Assembly (NCBI RefSeq): GCF_003669015.1
Contig: NZ_CP033069.1
Span: 1,491,001-1,555,000 of the forward strand
Length of the DNA stretch: 64,000 nucleotides
Origin: Acidovorax sp. 1608163
GTDB taxonomy: Bacteria; Pseudomonadota; Gammaproteobacteria; Burkholderiales; Burkholderiaceae_C
Direction of reading: 5' to 3'
The first letter of the stretch is position 1, and each line of letters begins with the position of its first letter. Below, piece by piece: positions 16,609 through 26,194 of the stretch. The position numbers were made by a program, and so were the translations under genes. The notes under the pieces were generated by a model. It worked only from the letters and a program-made list of their open reading frames with translations, was not told the origin of the DNA and did not search any database.

Positions 16609-18444
16609 ATGCGGTTTTGGCTTACTTTTTTGCTGGTGGGATGTATGGGCAGTGCTGCGCCCGCCTGGGCGGCCCATGCTTACGCCCTGTGGGGCGAGCC
16701 CAAATACCCTGCCGGGTTTGACCACTTTGCCTACGTGAACCCCGATGCCCCCAAGGGCGGGGAGCTGCGCTTGGTCAGCAACCTGCGGGTGTCTACGTTC
16801 GACAAGTACAACCCATTCACCATCAAGGGCAACGCCCCGGCGTACCTCTCGTCGCTGATGTTTGACTCACTGCTGGTGGGCGCGCAGGACGAGACTGCCA
16901 CGGGCTACGGCCTGCTGGCCGAGGATGTAGACGTGGCACCCGATGGCCTCTCGGCCACCTTCAAGCTGCGGCGCGAGGCGCGCTTTCACAACGGCAAACC
17001 GGTGCTGGCGCAGGACGTGAAGCACAGCTTCGACACCCTGGTGGGGCCCTTCACTTCGCCCGCCTACAAGAGCCTGCTGGTGGATGTGGCAGGGGTGGAC
17101 GTGGTGAACGACCACACCGTGCGCTACCGCTTCAAGCAGCCCAACCGCGAGCTGCCCCTGACCGTGGGCGGCCTGCCCGTGTTCAGCCGCGACTGGGGTG
17201 TGGAAAACGGCAAGGCCAAGCCGTTCGACCAGGTGGTGACAGACACCCCCATCGGCAGCGGCCCCTACAAAATTGGCCCGGTGCAGTTTGGCAAAGACAT
17301 CACCTATGTACGAGATCCGCAGTACTGGGCCCGCGATTTGAACGTGCGCAAGGGCACGGCCAACTTTGACCGCGTCCTCGTCAAGATCTACAAGGACAAC
17401 ACCGCGCGGCTGGAGGCCTTGAAGGCGGGCGAGTTTGACCTGATGCGCTTTTTCAGTGCGGGCGACTGGGCCCGCCGCGTCACGGGGAAAAAATTCGACA
17501 CTGGCGAGCTGGTCAAGGGCGAGTTCCAGCACAAACTGCCCTCGGGCTTTCAGAGCTACGTGCTCAACACCCGCCGCCCCATGCTGCAGGATGCACGGGT
17601 GCGCGAGGCGCTGGGCCTGGCCATGGACTACGAATGGATGAACCGCCAGCTGTTCTACGGTGCCTACCAGCGGGTCAATGGCCTGTTTGGCAACACCGCC
17701 TGCGAAACCCGGGGCACGCCATCCGATGCAGAACTGGCATTGATGGAGCCCTGGCGCAAGGCTATCCCCGCTGCCGCTTTTGGCCCCATGACGGTGCCGC
17801 CCCGCACCGACGGCGATTCATCGCTGCGCGCCAATTTGCGCCGGGCGCAGGCCTTGCTCAAAGAGGCGGGCTGGGAAGTGCGCGATGGCGCCCTGCGCAA
17901 CGGCAAGGGCGAGGCCATGGTGCTTGAATACATGGACAGCAACGAAGGCGGTGTGCGCACCGTGACGCCGTGGATGCGTGCGCTGGAAAAGCTCGGCATC
18001 ACGCTCAAGTTCCGCTCGGTGGACTTTGCCCTGTACCAGCAGCGGCTGCAGAAGTTTGACTTTGACATCACCTCCATGGCTTATCAGGGCACCAACAACC
18101 CGGGCCAGGAGTTTGCCGACATGTTCGGCAGCGCGGCGGCCGACGTGGAAGACTCTGGCAACTTTGCGGGCGTCAAGAACCCTGCGGTGGACGCAATGAT
18201 CAAGGCGATGACCTCTGCCAAGACCGAAGCCCAACTGCTGCCCGCCTGCCACGCGCTCGAACGCATCATTGCGCACAGCCACTACCTCATCCCGCAGTGG
18301 GCGGCTGGCACCCACCGCATGGCCTTCAACGCCTGGCGCCTGGCGCGGCCCGACACCATGCCGCCCTATGCCAGCGGCGAAGGTTGGGCGATTGACACCT
18401 GGTGGGCGCGCAACCCACCGCAAACGGCCCCAGACAAGCGCTAA
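16609..18444 (+). CDS. yejA: YejA-like peptide-binding protein
   Basis: The 611-residue family 5 extracellular solute-binding protein has a signal peptide ([15 protein letters not shown], cut near AWAAHA at about residue 21). The [16 protein letters not shown] region and the [18 protein letters not shown] segment are typical of YejA/oligopeptide receptors. It delivers peptides, and in enterobacteria microcin C, to the YejBEF permease. The ATG at 16609 was chosen for the signal peptide; the frame stays open far upstream, antisense to fabI. yejB follows after 83 bp. Confidence 0.88.
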   Translation: MRFWLTFLLVGCMGSAAPAWAAHAYALWGEPKYPAGFDHFAYVNPDAPKGGELRLVSNLRVSTFDKYNPFTIKGNAPAYLSSLMFDSLLVGAQDETATGYGLLAEDVDVAPDGLSATFKLRREARFHNGKPVLAQDVKHSFDTLVGPFTSPAYKSLLVDVAGVDVVNDHTVRYRFKQPNRELPLTVGGLPVFSRDWGVENGKAKPFDQVVTDTPIGSGPYKIGPVQFGKDITYVRDPQYWARDLNVRKGTANFDRVLVKIYKDNTARLEALKAGEFDLMRFFSAGDWARRVTGKKFDTGELVKGEFQHKLPSGFQSYVLNTRRPMLQDARVREALGLAMDYEWMNRQLFYGAYQRVNGLFGNTACETRGTPSDAELALMEPWRKAIPAAAFGPMTVPPRTDGDSSLRANLRRAQALLKEAGWEVRDGALRNGKGEAMVLEYMDSNEGGVRTVTPWMRALEKLGITLKFRSVDFALYQQRLQKFDFDITSMAYQGTNNPGQEFADMFGSAAADVEDSGNFAGVKNPAVDAMIKAMTSAKTEAQLLPACHALERIIAHSHYLIPQWAAGTHRMAFNAWRLARPDTMPPYASGEGWAIDTWWARNPPQTAPDKR

Positions 18445-18527
18445 CTCGGCGCTGCCTGATCGCTTCACTGCTCTGTTGCCCAACGCAAATACAACGCACG
18501 GCCCCCTCCCATTCAGCCATCCAGCCC

Positions 18528-19562
18528 ATGTTTGCTTACATCCTCAAGCGGTTTTTGCTGATGTTCCCCACCTTGCTCGGGGTGCTGCTGCTCACCTTTG
18601 TGGTGGTGCAGTTTGTGCCCGGTGGCCCGGTGGAGCAGTACATGGCCGAGGCCAAGGCTGGCGCTGCGGGCGGTGGCGGTGCCGAGGGCGGCGGCATGAG
18701 CTACCGCGGCGCCCAGGGCGTGGACCCCAAGCGGCTGGATCAGATCAAGGCCCTGTACGGTTTTGACAAACCGGCCCACGAGCGTTTCTTTCAAATGCTG
18801 GGTCAGTTTGCGCGGTTTGATCTGGGCAAGAGCTTTTTCCAGAACAAGGACGTGTGGACCCTGGTGAAAGAAAAGCTGCCGGTCTCCATCAGCTTGGGCC
18901 TGTGGACTTTCTTCATCAGTTACCTGGTGGCCGTGCCACTGGGCGTGGCCAAGGCTGTGCGGGCGGGCTCGCAATTTGACTTGGTCAGCACCTTGCTCGT
19001 GTTGGTGGGCTACGCCATTCCGGGCTTTGTGCTGGGGGTGGCGCTGCTGGTGGTGTTTGGCGGGCAGCTGCAGTGGTTCCCACTGCGGGGGCTCACGTCT
19101 GCCAATTGGGAAGAGCTGTCGCTGTGGGGCAAGGTTACCGACTACCTCTGGCACATTGCGCTGCCCATCACGTCCATGGTGCTGGGCAGCTTTGCGGTGA
19201 CCACCATGCTCACCAAGAATGCGTTTTTGGAAGAGATCCGCAAGCAATATGTGCTCACCGCCCGCGCCAAGGGCCTGAGCGACCGGCAGGTGCTGTGGAA
19301 GCATGTGTTTCGCAATGCGCTCATTCCCATCATCACCGGCTTTCCGGCCGCGTTCATCGGCGCGTTTTTCACCGGCTCCCTGCTGATCGAAACCTTGTAC
19401 TCGCTCGATGGCCTGGGCCTGCTCAGCTACGAAAGCGTGATCCGCCGCGACTACCCCGTGGTGCTGGGCACGCTGTACCTGTTCACGCTGATCGGTCTGG
19501 TGACCAAGCTGGTGAGCGACCTGTGCTACGTGTGGGTAGACCCGCGCGTGAAGTTTGATTGA
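18528..19562 (+). CDS. yejB: YejB-like ABC permease
   Basis: The 344-residue inner-membrane permease has about six membrane segments. The inner-membrane component signature EEIRKQYVLTARAKGLSDRQVLWKHVFRNA lies near residues 235-264. The N-terminus MFAYILKRFLLMFPTLLGVLLLTF is characteristic of DppB/YejB proteins. The Gly/Ala-rich insert AKAGAAGGGGAEGGG in the first periplasmic loop is typical of YejB. It would form the channel with YejE. A toxin-antitoxin pair, not yejE, follows directly. Confidence 0.92.
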   Translation: MFAYILKRFLLMFPTLLGVLLLTFVVVQFVPGGPVEQYMAEAKAGAAGGGGAEGGGMSYRGAQGVDPKRLDQIKALYGFDKPAHERFFQMLGQFARFDLGKSFFQNKDVWTLVKEKLPVSISLGLWTFFISYLVAVPLGVAKAVRAGSQFDLVSTLLVLVGYAIPGFVLGVALLVVFGGQLQWFPLRGLTSANWEELSLWGKVTDYLWHIALPITSMVLGSFAVTTMLTKNAFLEEIRKQYVLTARAKGLSDRQVLWKHVFRNALIPIITGFPAAFIGAFFTGSLLIETLYSLDGLGLLSYESVIRRDYPVVLGTLYLFTLIGLVTKLVSDLCYVWVDPRVKFD

Positions 19563-19571
19563 AAGACACGC

Positions 19572-20006
19572 ATGCCATCGACGCGCACGCCATTTGCATC
19601 TTTGCCCGCCGACGTGATAGAGCTCACCGTGCATCTGCTGCAGGCCCAATTGCCTGGGCTGCTGGCGGTGTATGCCTATGGCAGCCAGGTGCAAGGCACG
19701 GCAACGCCTCAGAGCGATCTGGACTTGGCGGTGCTGGTGGCTGGTTACGCCGATGTGCACCAGCTGTGGAGTTTGTCGGGCGAGTTGGCTGACGTGGCCG
19801 GTTGTCCTGTCGATTTGCTGGATTTGCGCGCTGCTTCCACCGTGATGCAGTACCAAGTCATCATGCAGGGCGTGCGGTGTTGGGCCAGAGATGCCCAGGC
19901 TGCCATCTTTGAGAGTACTGTCCTGAGCGAAAAGACCGAGCTGGATGCTGCACGGGCTGGCTTGCTGGCGGACATTCAACTGCGTGGGAGTGTGTATGGC
20001 CGATGA
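19572..20006 (+). CDS. mntA: MntA-type antitoxin nucleotidyltransferase
   Basis: The 144-residue minimal nucleotidyltransferase has the exact GSx10DxD motif (G37-S38...D49-L50-D51) and a third acidic strand (CPVDLLDLR). MntA proteins neutralise the HepT toxin by transferring AMP groups onto a tyrosine of HepT (type VII system). It begins 9 bp after the yejB stop and overlaps hepT by 11 bp, so it is read with the yej operon. The N-terminal ten residues before ADVIEL look like a loose extension; a later start is possible but has no better ribosome site. Confidence 0.88.
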   Translation: MPSTRTPFASLPADVIELTVHLLQAQLPGLLAVYAYGSQVQGTATPQSDLDLAVLVAGYADVHQLWSLSGELADVAGCPVDLLDLRAASTVMQYQVIMQGVRCWARDAQAAIFESTVLSEKTELDAARAGLLADIQLRGSVYGR

Positions 20007-20412
20007 CGTGCTGATCAACAAGGCCGCAACGATTGAGCGCTGTGTGCTGCGCGCGCGCGAAGAGTATTTCAGTGACCCCGCCAGTTTTGCCACCAACTTC
20101 AGCCGCCAGGACGCCGCAATTTTGAACATTCAGCGCGCCTGCGAGGCCGCGCTGGACATGGGGCAACATTTGATCAGGCGTGACCGGCTAGGCGTTCCGC
20201 AAAGTGCGCGGGATGTGTTTGCCCTGCTGGCCCGCGCCAGCCGCATTGAACAGGGGCTGGCCGCAGGCCTGCAGCGCATGGTGGGCTTTCGCAACATTGC
20301 GGTGCATGACTACCAGAGCCTGCAATTGCCCATTACCGTCGCCATCATTGAAAAGCACCTGGACGAATTTTTGCAGTACAGCAAGGCCCTCTTGTTGCAC
20401 GACGCTGCATGA
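19996..20412 (+). CDS. hepT: HepT-type HEPN toxin ribonuclease
   Basis: The 138-residue helical HEPN protein has the RNase motif Rx4HxY exactly (R99-N-I-A-V-H104-D-Y106). HepT cleaves RNA unless its tyrosine is AMPylated by MntA; Y106 is the likely modified residue by analogy. The ATG at 19996 overlaps mntA by 11 bp, and the stop overlaps the yejE start by 4 bp (ATGA). Such tight coupling on both sides means the pair is translationally embedded in the transporter operon. The family call is strong; activity is untested. Confidence 0.88.
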   Translation: MADDVLINKAATIERCVLRAREEYFSDPASFATNFSRQDAAILNIQRACEAALDMGQHLIRRDRLGVPQSARDVFALLARASRIEQGLAAGLQRMVGFRNIAVHDYQSLQLPITVAIIEKHLDEFLQYSKALLLHDAA

Positions 20413-21518
20413 CTTTGGACAAGCAGGCAACCATCCGCACCATGGGTTCCACCACACCTTCTCTACCTTCTGTCTCTGCCAGTGCTGCGCCCGCGTCGCT
20501 GTCCCCCTCCCGCCGCGCCTGGCTGCGCTTCAAGCGCAACCGGCAGGGCTACTGGAGCCTGTGGCTGTTTTGCGCCCTGGTGCTGGTCAGCCTGTGTGCC
20601 GAGCTGGTCAGCAACGACAAGCCGCTCATCGTGCGCTACGAGGGGCAGACCTACTTCCCCATGCTCAAGGACTACCCCGAGAAGACCTTTGGCGGCGACT
20701 TTGAGACCCCCACGGATTACCTGGACCCTTTTATCAAAGAGCGCCTCTCCGCAGGTAGCAACTGGGCGCTGTACACCCTGAACCCCTACGGCCCCAACAC
20801 GCTCAACTACTTTGCCAAGTCACCCAACCCGTCGGCCCCCACGGCCGACAACTGGCTGGGCACGGACGACCGGGGGCGTGACTTGCTGGCGCAGCTGCTC
20901 TACGGCTTTCGGGTCAGTGTGCTGTTTGGCCTGGCGCTCACGGCCACCGGGGTGGTGCTGGGCATGGTCACGGGCGCCATCCAGGGCTTTTTTGGGGGCA
21001 AGACGGACCTGGCCTTTCAGCGCTTCATTGAAATCTGGGGCTCCATGCCCGAGCTGTATTTGCTCATCATCTTCAGCGCCGTGTTTGCCCCCAGCATTGC
21101 GTTGCTGCTGATTTTGCTGAGCCTGTTTGGCTGGATGGGCCTGTCGGACTATGTGCGTGCCGAGTTCCTGCGCAACCGCCAGCTTGACTACGTGAAGGCC
21201 GCACGCGCCCTCGGCGTGAGCAACCTGCAAATCATCTGGCGCCACATCCTGCCCAACAGCCTCACGCCGGTGGTCACCTTCTTGCCGTTTCGCATGAGCG
21301 GGGCCATCCTCGCGCTCACCTCGCTGGATTTTCTGGGCCTGGGCGTGCCGCCCGGCACACCCAGCTTGGGCGAGCTGCTGAGCCAGGGCAAGAACAGCAT
21401 TGATGCGTGGTGGATTTCGCTGTCTACCTTTGCGGTGTTGGTGGTGACCCTGCTGCTTTTGACATTCATGGGCGATGCCCTGCGCGATGCGCTCGACCCA
21501 CGAAAGGCTGACCAGTGA
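20409..21518 (+). CDS. yejE: YejE-like ABC permease
   Basis: The 369-residue second permease of the importer has WLRFKRNRQGYWSLWLF near the N-terminus, the large periplasmic segment with GTDDRGRDLLAQLLYGFRVS, and the EAA-type loop RAEFLRNRQLDYVKAARALGVS. These match YejE. An alternative ATG at 20442 (358 residues) may be the ancestral start, since the 20409 ATG is formed by overlap with the hepT stop. yejF begins at the stop (TGATG). Confidence 0.9.
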   Translation: MTLDKQATIRTMGSTTPSLPSVSASAAPASLSPSRRAWLRFKRNRQGYWSLWLFCALVLVSLCAELVSNDKPLIVRYEGQTYFPMLKDYPEKTFGGDFETPTDYLDPFIKERLSAGSNWALYTLNPYGPNTLNYFAKSPNPSAPTADNWLGTDDRGRDLLAQLLYGFRVSVLFGLALTATGVVLGMVTGAIQGFFGGKTDLAFQRFIEIWGSMPELYLLIIFSAVFAPSIALLLILLSLFGWMGLSDYVRAEFLRNRQLDYVKAARALGVSNLQIIWRHILPNSLTPVVTFLPFRMSGAILALTSLDFLGLGVPPGTPSLGELLSQGKNSIDAWWISLSTFAVLVVTLLLLTFMGDALRDALDPRKADQ

Positions 21519-23151
21519 TGCCACAGCCTGTGAATACACCCCTGCTGCAGGTCGCGGACCTGCGCGTTCGCTTTGGCACCAAAGAGGTGGTGCGTGGCGT
21601 GAACTTTGACATCGCCCCCGGTGAAAAGCTGGCGCTGGTGGGCGAGTCTGGCTCGGGCAAGACCATCACCGCTTTGAGCTTGCTGCGTTTGGCAGGCGAT
21701 GCAGCAGTCTCGGGCCAGACATCGTTTGCCGGGCGCGACTTGCTGGCCCTGACCGAGCGTGAGATGCGCGGCGTGCGCGGGGGGATGTGGCGATGGTCTT
21801 TCAGGAGCCCATGACGGCCCTCAACCCGCTGATGACCATTGGCCAGCAGATTGCCGAGATTTTGTTGCTCAAAAAGGGCCTGACGGGCGCGCAATGTGCG
21901 CAAGCAGCTATTGAATTGCTAGCAAAAACCGGCATCCCTGAGCCCGCGCGCCGCGCCAACAGCTTTCCGCACCAGCTCTCGGGTGGCCAGCGCCAGCGCG
22001 CCATGATCGCCATGGCCCTGGCCAGCAGCCCCAAACTGTTGCTGGCCGACGAGCCCACCACCGCGCTCGACGTGACGCTGCGCGGCCAGATTCTGGACCT
22101 GCTCTCTGAGCTGCAGCGCCAGACCGGCATGGCCGTGCTGCTCATCACGCACGACCTGAACCTGGTGCGCCGCTTTGCCGACCGCATTGCCGTGATGGAG
22201 CAGGGGGTGCTGGTAGAGCAGGGCGCGGTGGCCGAGGTGTTTGCCAACCCGCAGCATGCCTACACCCGCCGCCTGCTGGCCAGCCAGCCACGGCGCGATG
22301 TGGTCGAGGCGGACCCGCCCGCAGGCACGCCGCCCGTGGTGCAGGCGCGCCAGCTGCGCGTGACCTACCCCACGCCCCTGCCCGGCGTGCGGGGCTGGTT
22401 CAAAAAGGGCGAGTTTGTGGCTGTGCAGGGGGCTGATTTGCAACTGCTGCCTGGGCAAACACTGGGGGTGGTGGGCGAATCAGGCTCGGGCAAGTCCACC
22501 CTGGCGCAGGCCATTTTGGGGCTGCTGCCGTCGGGGGGCGATTTGCAGGTCAACGGCCAGGCGTGGCAGCAGCCCGCCACGCGCAACACCCCGGCCAACC
22601 AGGCCTTGCGCCGGCGGGTGCAAGTGGTGTTTCAAGACCCGTTTTCGTCGCTCTCGCCACGCATGACGGTGGAAGAAATCGTGGGCGAGGGCCTATGGGT
22701 GCACGAGCCTGCGATGGAGGTGGCCGAGCGCCGCCGCCGCGTGGAAACAGCCCTGGCCGAGGTGGGCCTGACCGAGGCGCAATTCCCCGGCTTGCTGGCG
22801 CGCTACCCGCACGAATTTTCAGGCGGCCAGCGCCAGCGGCTGGCGGTGGCCCGAGCCCTCATCGTGCAGCCCCAGGTGCTGGTGCTCGATGAGCCCACCA
22901 GCGCGCTCGATGTGACCATCCAGCAGCAGGTGCTGGCCTTGCTGCAGCGCCTGCAGCGTGAAAAGGGCTTGAGCTACCTGCTCATCACGCACGATGTGGA
23001 GGTGATCCGCGCCATGGCGCACGACGTGCTGGTGATGAAAGACGGCGCCATCGTGGAGTGCGGGACGGTCGATGCCGTGCTGAACCAACCGGAACACCCC
23101 TACACGCAAAAGCTCGTGGCTGCAGCCACGATGGTCGCTTCGAAAACGTAG
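21518..23151 (+). pseudogene. yejF: YejF-like dual ATPase, frameshifted
   Basis: This should encode a double-ATPase subunit of about 544 residues. The first frame (21518-21814) has Walker A GESGSGKT and reads into GVRGG. There a run of six G (21779-21784) shifts the frame and the product ends after 98 codons. The second frame resumes at VAMVFQEPMTALNPL and runs to 23151 with LSGGQ and Walker B LLLADEP of domain 1 and a complete domain 2 (GESGSGKST, FSGGQRQR, VLVLDEP). One extra G would restore a single ORF. It may be a true mutation, a phase-variable tract or a sequencing error. A GTG at 21787 could start the second part, but that lacks the first Walker A. Confidence 0.85.
21895..21930. repeat. 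Half-copy of dispersed repeat inside yejF
   Basis: GCGCAAGCAGCTATTGAATTG closely matches the right half of repeat copies 1 and 8. It is read in frame as AQAAIELLAKT within the first ATPase domain. It could be a fossil insertion or a chance match; counted as a ninth, partial occurrence. Confidence 0.35.
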
Positions 23152-23176
23152 TTCGCGGCAAGCGGTCGGGCGGCGG

Positions 23177-23542
23177 TCAGGCGAAGGTGTCTACGTTGTC
23201 GCCCAGGCCGGGTGTGCGTTGGCGGCCGGGCGTGGCGCTGTTGTTTTGCTTGGCCTGGGTTTCAGCGGCTTTTTGTGCCTTGGCAAGCTCGGCCTGCTTT
23301 TGCTTTTCAATCTGCTCTTGCTGGTTCTGGCGCTGAATGGCTGCAATTTGCGCCTGCACCATCTGGATCTGCGCTTGCAGGGCCTCTACCTTTTGCTTTT
23401 TGGCCTTGGCGTCCAGGTCAGAGGTGGCCACGCCTTTGAGTTCGTCGGTCAACTGGCGCAGTTGCTTTTGCAGCTTGGCGATTTCGCTGGAGGACTGGGC
23501 GCCCGATGCGCTGCTGGTGGAGGAGGCGCTAGAGACTTGCAT
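23177..23542 (-). CDS. FlxA-like coiled-coil protein
   Basis: The 121-residue protein has a Ser-rich N-terminus, then SSSEIAKLQKQLRQLTDELKGV and KVEALQAQIQMVQAQIAAIQRQNQQEQIEKQ. This is a long Gln/Lys/Ala coiled coil (about residues 18-100) matching the FlxA-like family. FlxA of E. coli is linked to the flagellar sigma-factor regulon, but its role is unknown. The ATG at 23542 was chosen over an upstream TTG. It is convergent with yejF, 25 bp apart. Confidence 0.75.
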   Translation of the reverse strand: MQVSSASSTSSASGAQSSSEIAKLQKQLRQLTDELKGVATSDLDAKAKKQKVEALQAQIQMVQAQIAAIQRQNQQEQIEKQKQAELAKAQKAAETQAKQNNSATPGRQRTPGLGDNVDTFA

Positions 23543-23645
23543 GCCTGGGTTATCGGCATATTTGCGCAAAACTGAACGGGCCTCAATGCATTCTTAAGAC
23601 TGGGCGTGTAGCCTGTGGTGCTTCACGGAATTTGAATCACCGCCC

Positions 23646-24587
23646 ATGAACTTCAACGAACTTGACGACAGCGAAGACACCCAGCACACGCCCCAAGAGC
23701 GCGCCGCTGCCGCCTCGCGCAGCACCTGGGTCAGCGTGGTGGTCAACCTGGTGCTCAGTACCGTGCAGATCGTGGTGGGCGTGCTGTCCAAATCGCAGGG
23801 CTTGATTGCCGACGGCATCCACTCGTTGTCCGATCTGGTGGCTGATTTTGTGGTGCTGTTTGCCAACCACCACTCGCAAAAAGACGCCGACGAAGACCAC
23901 CCCTATGGTCACCAGCGGTTTGAGACCGCAGCCTCGTTGGTGCTGGGCTTGCTGCTGCTGGCCGTGGGTGTGGGCATGGTGTGGTCGGCCGTGCTGAAGC
24001 TGGAGAACCCCGACACCGTGCCCCAGGTGCACGCCGTGGCCCTGTGGGTGGCGGGCGGTGCCTTGCTGGGCAAGGAGCTGCTGTTTCGCTACATGCTGGC
24101 CGTGGCCAAACGGGTCAAGTCCAGCATGCTGGTGGCCAACGCGTGGCATGCGCGGTCGGATGCTGCCTCATCGCTCGTGGTGGGCGTGGGCATTGCGGGC
24201 AACCTGGCGGGCTACCCCATCCTCGACCCGATTGCGGCCTTGATCGTGGGCTTCATGGTGGGCAAGATGGGCTGGGAGTTTGGCTGGGACGCCATGCACG
24301 ACCTGATGGACCGCGCGGTGGACGAGCAAGAGGTGCAGGCCATTCGCCAGACCCTGCTGGACACCCCCGGCGTGGCAGGCGTGCACGATGTGCGCACGCG
24401 CAAAATGGGCGACATGGTGGTGGTGGACGCCCACCTGGAGGTAGACGCCCGCATCACCGTGGAGGCCGGGCACGACATTGCCGTGCTGGCGCGCCAGCGC
24501 GTCATGCAGCGCCACCGGGTGCTCAACCTCATGACGCATGTGGACCCTTGGCGCAAACCCGATCTGGACCACACGCTCAAGCCATAG
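23646..24587 (+). CDS. Cation diffusion facilitator transporter
   Basis: The 313-residue CDF protein has six predicted membrane segments. Metal-site motifs DGIHSLSD (segment 2) and HARSDAAS (segment 5) are followed by a cytoplasmic ferredoxin-like domain (VAGVHDVRTRKMGDMVVVDAHLEVD). CDF proteins export divalent metals (Zn, Fe, Mn, Co) in exchange for protons. The HxxxD/HxxxD pattern resembles FieF/MamM-type carriers, but specificity cannot be assigned. It stands alone between a FlxA-like gene and a DUF1003 gene. Confidence 0.9.
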   Translation: MNFNELDDSEDTQHTPQERAAAASRSTWVSVVVNLVLSTVQIVVGVLSKSQGLIADGIHSLSDLVADFVVLFANHHSQKDADEDHPYGHQRFETAASLVLGLLLLAVGVGMVWSAVLKLENPDTVPQVHAVALWVAGGALLGKELLFRYMLAVAKRVKSSMLVANAWHARSDAASSLVVGVGIAGNLAGYPILDPIAALIVGFMVGKMGWEFGWDAMHDLMDRAVDEQEVQAIRQTLLDTPGVAGVHDVRTRKMGDMVVVDAHLEVDARITVEAGHDIAVLARQRVMQRHRVLNLMTHVDPWRKPDLDHTLKP

Positions 24588-24593
24588 GGATGC

Positions 24594-24743
24594 CCTGCAT
24601 GACTCCCTGCGGTCTGTGGCAGTGCTGCTTCGGGCGGTTCGCTGCGTTGCTTTTCTTGCCAATAGCCCGGCTATTGGCTGCCAAAAAGCGCCTTGCGACC
24701 CATCCCGATCCGCACTACCACCGCCTCGCGAGGGCTATGCAGG
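24594..24743. repeat. Candidate short repeat element with terminal inverted repeats
   Basis: The 150-bp non-coding segment is bounded by CCTGCAT and ATGCAGG. It contains a strong internal palindrome (GCCAATAGCCCGGCTATTGGC near 24658-24678). It may be a miniature inverted-repeat or REP-like element. No protein is supported here. Confidence 0.35.
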
Positions 24744-24850
24744 ACACTAGGCCCAGACGTTCTTTGAACAGGTTCTCAAACCCTGCCCAACGCGCATTGC
24801 CAGCCACGGCCATGCGTGGGTGATCACTCCATGGTGCGAAAGGTATCGGC

Positions 24851-25501
24851 ATGAACCATCCCGCAGGCCCGTCAGGTAAGCCTGGCCAGGGGCCAGACAG
24901 CGCCCCCGCCACAGCCACGCAAACGGGTGCGCGGGCCATCGCAGCGGCCGGGGCCGAGCACCGGCGTTACCACTCGCAGCATGCGCATCTGGCCCCTACG
25001 TTTGGGGCCGACCAGTTTGCCCTGCGGGCCGAGGCTTTTGCCCGATTTTTTGGAACCCCGTTGTTCCTGGGCGCGCAGACCGTGGTGGTGGCCGTGTGGA
25101 TCATCGTCAACTCTGCGGGGTGGCTGCACTTTGATGTGTACCCCTTCATTTTGTTGAACCTGGCTTTCAGCCTGCAGGCGGCCTATGCTGCGCCCTTGAT
25201 CTTGCTGGCCCAAACCCGGCAGGCCGCCCGCGACAAAATGCACGCCGAGGCCGATGCCCAGCACCGCGAGGCCCTGGCCGTGGCCAACGAACAGCGCCAG
25301 TTGATCGCTGCGCAAAACGCCACCCAGATGCTGGAGCTGCTAGAGCAAAACACCCGCCTGACCGAGCTGACCAAGCAGCTGACGGAACGCATTGAGGCAC
25401 TTACCGTCGAGATGCACGAGCGCATTCGCCACGGCCTGCCTCCGTCAGAGGCGCAGCCACTGGGCACCAGCGCGCAAACTCACGCCCAGACACCGCCGTA
25501 A
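24851..25501 (+). CDS. DUF1003 membrane protein
   Basis: The 216-residue protein has two membrane helices separated by the FDVYPFILLNLAFSLQAAYAAPLILLAQTRQAARD block that defines DUF1003. A helical tail follows (residues 130-195) with coiled-coil character (RLTELTKQLTERIEALTVEMHERI). The first 60 residues are low-complexity. DUF1003 proteins are inner-membrane proteins of unknown function. The next gene begins 40 bp after the stop. Confidence 0.8.
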   Translation: MNHPAGPSGKPGQGPDSAPATATQTGARAIAAAGAEHRRYHSQHAHLAPTFGADQFALRAEAFARFFGTPLFLGAQTVVVAVWIIVNSAGWLHFDVYPFILLNLAFSLQAAYAAPLILLAQTRQAARDKMHAEADAQHREALAVANEQRQLIAAQNATQMLELLEQNTRLTELTKQLTERIEALTVEMHERIRHGLPPSEAQPLGTSAQTHAQTPP

Positions 25502-25540
25502 AGTGCATTGCGCAGGTTCTTGGATACACCCCGACACGCC

Positions 25541-26194
25541 ATGCCCACACACTCTCACGAACCGCTTCAAAGCCCCAGCGCAACGCTGGCCCCCAGCGTG
25601 GTGGCCGATTTGCCGCCGTGGGCTGCGAAGCTCATCGAGCGCATGAGGATGGAGGGCACGCCCACCGCGCCCGCACAGCCCCTCGCGCTGCTGCACCTGG
25701 GGGCACACACCGCGCAGGTGTGCTTGTGGAGCCCTGCTGAGGCACGCCCAGCGCACCTGTTGGTGTTGCCCTTGGGGATGGAGGCCACGGCGCAGCGCTT
25801 TTTTCGTGCTGCCATTCCTTCGCCGCTGGATCTGGAGACAGCCATCGCCCATGTGGAAGACGAGGTGTACCTTGCGCACCAGCAGTACCAGCCTTGGGCC
25901 GATGCGGCCCAGACGGTTGGTGGGCCTGTGGCGTGGTGGAGTGCCGACGAGGCTTTGGCCGAACTGGCTGGGCTTGCTGGTGTGCCCGCCGCCGCCGACC
26001 AGGTGCTGGCACTGGACGCCATGGAGCGGTTGTTCCAGCGCCTCACCTACGTTGCCCAGGGTCGGCCTGCCGCCAGCGAAGGCCTGCCCGAGCGAGCATC
26101 GTTTTTCGCCGCCTTGTTGCTGCTGCGCGAGCTGATGCACCACATGCCGTTTCACACGCTGCATGTGGCAGGGCACCCCACGCCATCACCCTGA
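25541..26194 (+). CDS. Hypothetical protein, 217 aa
   Basis: A soluble Ala/Leu/Pro-rich protein beginning MPTHSHEPLQ, with no signal peptide or membrane segment. Visible segments are LALLHLGAHTAQVCLWS and LETAIAHVEDEVYLAHQQY; the rest is predicted helical. I do not recognise a family. Codon use matches its neighbours. The 3' end overlaps the convergent LysR gene by 43 bp. Confidence 0.6.
   Translation: MPTHSHEPLQSPSATLAPSVVADLPPWAAKLIERMRMEGTPTAPAQPLALLHLGAHTAQVCLWSPAEARPAHLLVLPLGMEATAQRFFRAAIPSPLDLETAIAHVEDEVYLAHQQYQPWADAAQTVGGPVAWWSADEALAELAGLAGVPAAADQVLALDAMERLFQRLTYVAQGRPAASEGLPERASFFAALLLLRELMHHMPFHTLHVAGHPTPSP

Noticed and set aside
18513..20129. Minus-strand frame of 538 codons over yejB and mntA
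   Set aside because: Gln/His-rich shadow of two well-supported genes.
24715..24939. Minus-strand ORF ending FENLFKERLGLVSC...
   Set aside because: Overlaps the DUF1003 gene start and the short repeat element; probably repeat-derived, not a gene.
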